The notes beneath the pieces were generated by a model, which searched no databases, was not told the DNA's origin, and saw nothing but the letters and a program-made list of their open reading frames with translations. Below are positions 60,301-64,000 of a stretch of DNA of 64,000 nt, one piece after another (the stretch's first letter is position 1; each line of letters starts with the position of its first letter). This DNA is from Paralichthys olivaceus. Its lineage: Eukaryota > Chordata > Actinopteri > Pleuronectiformes > Paralichthyidae. The position numbers and the translations under genes are program-made. The stretch covers positions 12,501-76,500 of the forward strand of contig NC_091095.1 in NCBI RefSeq assembly GCF_024713975.1, read 5' to 3'.

Positions 60301-62860
60301 GGATCTGAATCAGGATCAGTCTGAAACAGTTTACCTTTGCTGCTCGACTCTAAATATGAAGTTTTATTGTGAAAAGGTTTCATGAATGAGTTGAGCTGCA
60401 GCAGAAACACACAGAGACGTTAGATACACAACAGTCACTCACTGTCTCAGCTTTACAGACACACACTCTTCAGGAGTTTCTGAAACGTAACAAGCAGCTG
60501 CTTCTTCTTCTTCTATGGTTTAATGTGTCTCTACTTCCTGTGATTGGTCCAAACTGTCCAACAAAGTGTTTTCACTGTGAACCAACAGAACCAGGTTCAG
60601 TTTGATCCAGACCCAGAACTCCTCTTCTGGTCTGAGGAACCGTTCACACCTGAAGTTTAGACTCAGACTGAACTGACGAGTCTGAAACAAACCAGGTGTG
60701 AACGAGTCCTGAGTCTGGTCCTAAATACGTCACCTTGGTCTCAAACTGGCCCAACAAGCTGTCTCAGATATCAATTCCTGGAGGCAGAGCTGATGGTGGC
60801 TGTTCTCTGGTTCAGGGGGTGGGGTTTTCTTTTATTCTGACCAATCAGCAGCCACACAGACATTAGTTTGGGCTGTGTCAATATGATGCTGATGTCATGC
60901 GGTTGAAGCGGGATCTGAAAGTGGATTGGTTATAAACTAGGAAACATATTTTGATGATTGGAGGATCGGGAGTGGAAGGTTAAACAGGAAGAAGGTGAAG
61001 TTTATCTGATTGGTTCAGTCTGGTCAGAGTCCTGCTCTGCTGAAGTGCTTCAGTGCCAGGCACTGAGCTGTCAATCACCCAGTCGACCTTTCACCCCGAC
61101 TTCTGCGGGCCATCTCGTCCCACCAGCTGCTCCTCCGCTCCACCCTTGTCATTGTGTCATCTTTTCAGCAAAGGTCTGAGCCGCTCGACCATTTCCATAA
61201 TCTCCATTAAACACTTGAGATGGCGCTTTAAGAGCGCCGCCATCTGCATAATCCCATTAACTCTGGAGCTGCAGCGCCGTGGCCGACACAAGGCCGCAGC
61301 AGCCGGGAGGAGCTGCGGCTCAGGTGAAAGAATGAATGGCGGAGAAAAGACAGATTTAGTTTGCGAATGAATGAAAGGACGAGGAGACAAGGAGAAGGAG
61401 CGACTGACGGCTCAGGGCGGAGAAGCAGCAGAAGAAAGAAAGAGAATCTTTTCAGACTAAAAGCATCATCCTGGTGCTGCTGCTGCGTCTTCCCCTCTGT
61501 CTGGGGAAAGTCCGCTTACAGAGTTTGCTGTCTCACCCCTCCTTCCCCTCCCACCAAGGAGAAGAAAAACAGATTCACACTTTCTGAAGACAAGAAAAGT
61601 AGGTCAGATTTAAATTCAGACCAAATCCGGGTATTTCAGCGCTGACGCTGGTGAAACAGCGGCCGACAATAAAAACTCTGGCTCTAAATGAGCCAGAGAC
61701 AAGAAAGTCCAGTCCTGGTCCAGGTCCAGGAACCTCATTTATAAAACTGTGCTTTCCAGGTTATTTCCATTCACACACATTCATACAGAGCATCTATGGG
61801 CAGCACCTTTTCTATGAGGGGCCATTCGGGCTTCAGTATCTTGCCCAAAGACACTTCAGATAGGGATAACTAGGATTGAACCACCGACCTTTTGGTTAGA
61901 GGACAGTTATGTCACGCTTCTGCTTCAGTTCACCTCCTCACGTCAGAGTTCATGAACAAGTTTGTTTTATAGATCCCAATTGTTCCGTGAGAAGTGGCGT
62001 ACGCTTATAAATAAGGCCCCAGATCCAGTGGTCTAGCCTAGCTTAGCACAAAGACTACAAGCAGAGGGAAAGTGTTAGCCTTAAATTAAAGTAATTTTGA
62101 CTTTCACTGTGAAGAGCAGAAGACTGACCTCAGATCAGCTGAGAGAACGTTCATTAACCTGCAGGAGGGGAGAGGGGTCACTCCACCCGTCCCGCTGGGC
62201 TGTCAGCAGACACAATTCAAACACTCCTCATTAAGATCCATCAACAGTATCAAACACCGACTGAGGAACAACAAAGAAGCTCCATTGTATTTTAATTCAT
62301 TTTATTTTATTGTCCAGGCTCTTGAATTAATTCTGACATTTAATGTGAATGTGTTCATCTGGATTTAAGTGAGTTCCCTGTGAGTTTTCAGTTTTTATTC
62401 AGAAATGAAAATGTTCTTTTTCTTTAAGTTACATATTTGATCTAGATGACAACAGATTATTTCATGTCGTTCTTCACTTCACTAAATTTATATGATTTGT
62501 GGACATTTTTTGTGAAATGATCAGATGTGAAAAATAAACGTGTGTTCAAGCTCATCAGCTCACATCTGGATTATTGATCCATCACTGATCAGATCGATCT
62601 GATCATACACTATCTCTCTCTCTGATGTGGGTTTGAATCCTGTGGGGGGGTGAGAGGGTTAAGCACTGCAGTCTGCTTGACGGCACATTGGCAGCAGCCT
62701 CACCTCAAAACAGACCAATGAGGTGTGTGCATGTGTGCGTGTGTGTGTCCCAGCATCGTCCACAAACACGTCTTCTGTTTTCTATCAGTCGATAATTTGG
62801 ATTAACACCAGTGTGAACATTCTAATCCTGTTAAGGAACACCTGAGCTGCAGGCTAATCC
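60301..62860. other. Non-coding DNA, no gene seen
   Basis: Single-copy-looking sequence without a supported exon. A SINE-like piece lies at 61740-61910 (CTTGCCCAAAGACACTTCAG, AGGATTGAACCACCGACCTT). The efna2 signal-peptide exon was searched for on the minus strand by its expected VYWN motif and not found. Confidence 0.5.
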
Positions 62861-62861
62861 T

Positions 62862-64000
<1,139 letters not shown>

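Noticed and set aside
59906..60410. Serine/leucine-rich and glutamate/arginine-rich proteins
   Set aside because: Composition artefacts of the polypyrimidine tract on either strand.
61053..61645. Moderately long frames in GC-richer DNA
   Set aside because: Three overlapping frames on two strands, no splice partners, no recognised domain.

Overview
This is nuclear DNA from a vertebrate, most likely a teleost fish. The genes are split by GT-AG introns. Their proteins read as full vertebrate orthologues, but the introns are short and full of fish-type LINE fragments, foldback elements and microsatellites. There are no bacterial features. All exon coordinates were derived by hand from splice sites, reading-frame phase and remembered family proteins; nothing was aligned.

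Layout: (1) 186-6744, minus strand: complete wdr18, ten exons, 430 aa. (2) 6745-10360: microsatellites, a short tandem repeat and degraded retroelements. (3) 10362-14479, plus strand: last exons of a KIAA1614-like gene, followed by a decayed PDZ-coding part with two in-frame stop codons. (4) 15.4-17.3 kb: a large minisatellite. (5) 18953-23192, minus: complete syntaxin-6/10 gene (stx10 likely), eight exons, 255 aa, one intron of the U12 AT-AG type. (6) 23.5-24.9 kb: a TA-rich tandem array holding a LINE reverse-transcriptase fragment, between the head-to-head stx10 and elavl1 promoters. (7) 25567-30106, plus: elavl1 (HuR), three RRMs, 359 aa, with two extra 5' coding exons. (8) 31878-42590, minus: complete tmem259 (membralin), eleven coding exons, 683 aa, tail-to-tail with elavl1, plus a non-coding 5' exon near 44.9-45.2 kb. 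(9) 45.5-48.1 kb: an 18-bp minisatellite of about 2.6 kb. (10) 50130-53093, minus: exons 2-4 of an ephrin-A gene (efna2 likely); exon 1 is not visible and probably lies beyond the window. (11) 53-64 kb: efna2 intron 1 or flank, made of simple repeats, a LINE copy, tRNA-like SINE pieces, an inverted repeat and a polypyrimidine tract.

The genes do not form one pathway. wdr18 serves ribosome assembly, stx10 endosome-Golgi fusion, elavl1 mRNA stability, tmem259 ER protein quality control, and efna2 contact signalling. The grouping resembles human 19p13 (WDR18, TMEM259, EFNA2, and more distantly ELAVL1 and STX10). The KIAA1614-syntaxin adjacency also recalls human 1q25 (KIAA1614-STX6).

The most notable signals are an efna2 intronic minisatellite that looks like amplification of the gene's own exon-2 end and 5' splice site, the U12-type intron in stx10, and the stop-broken PDZ exon of the KIAA1614-like gene.
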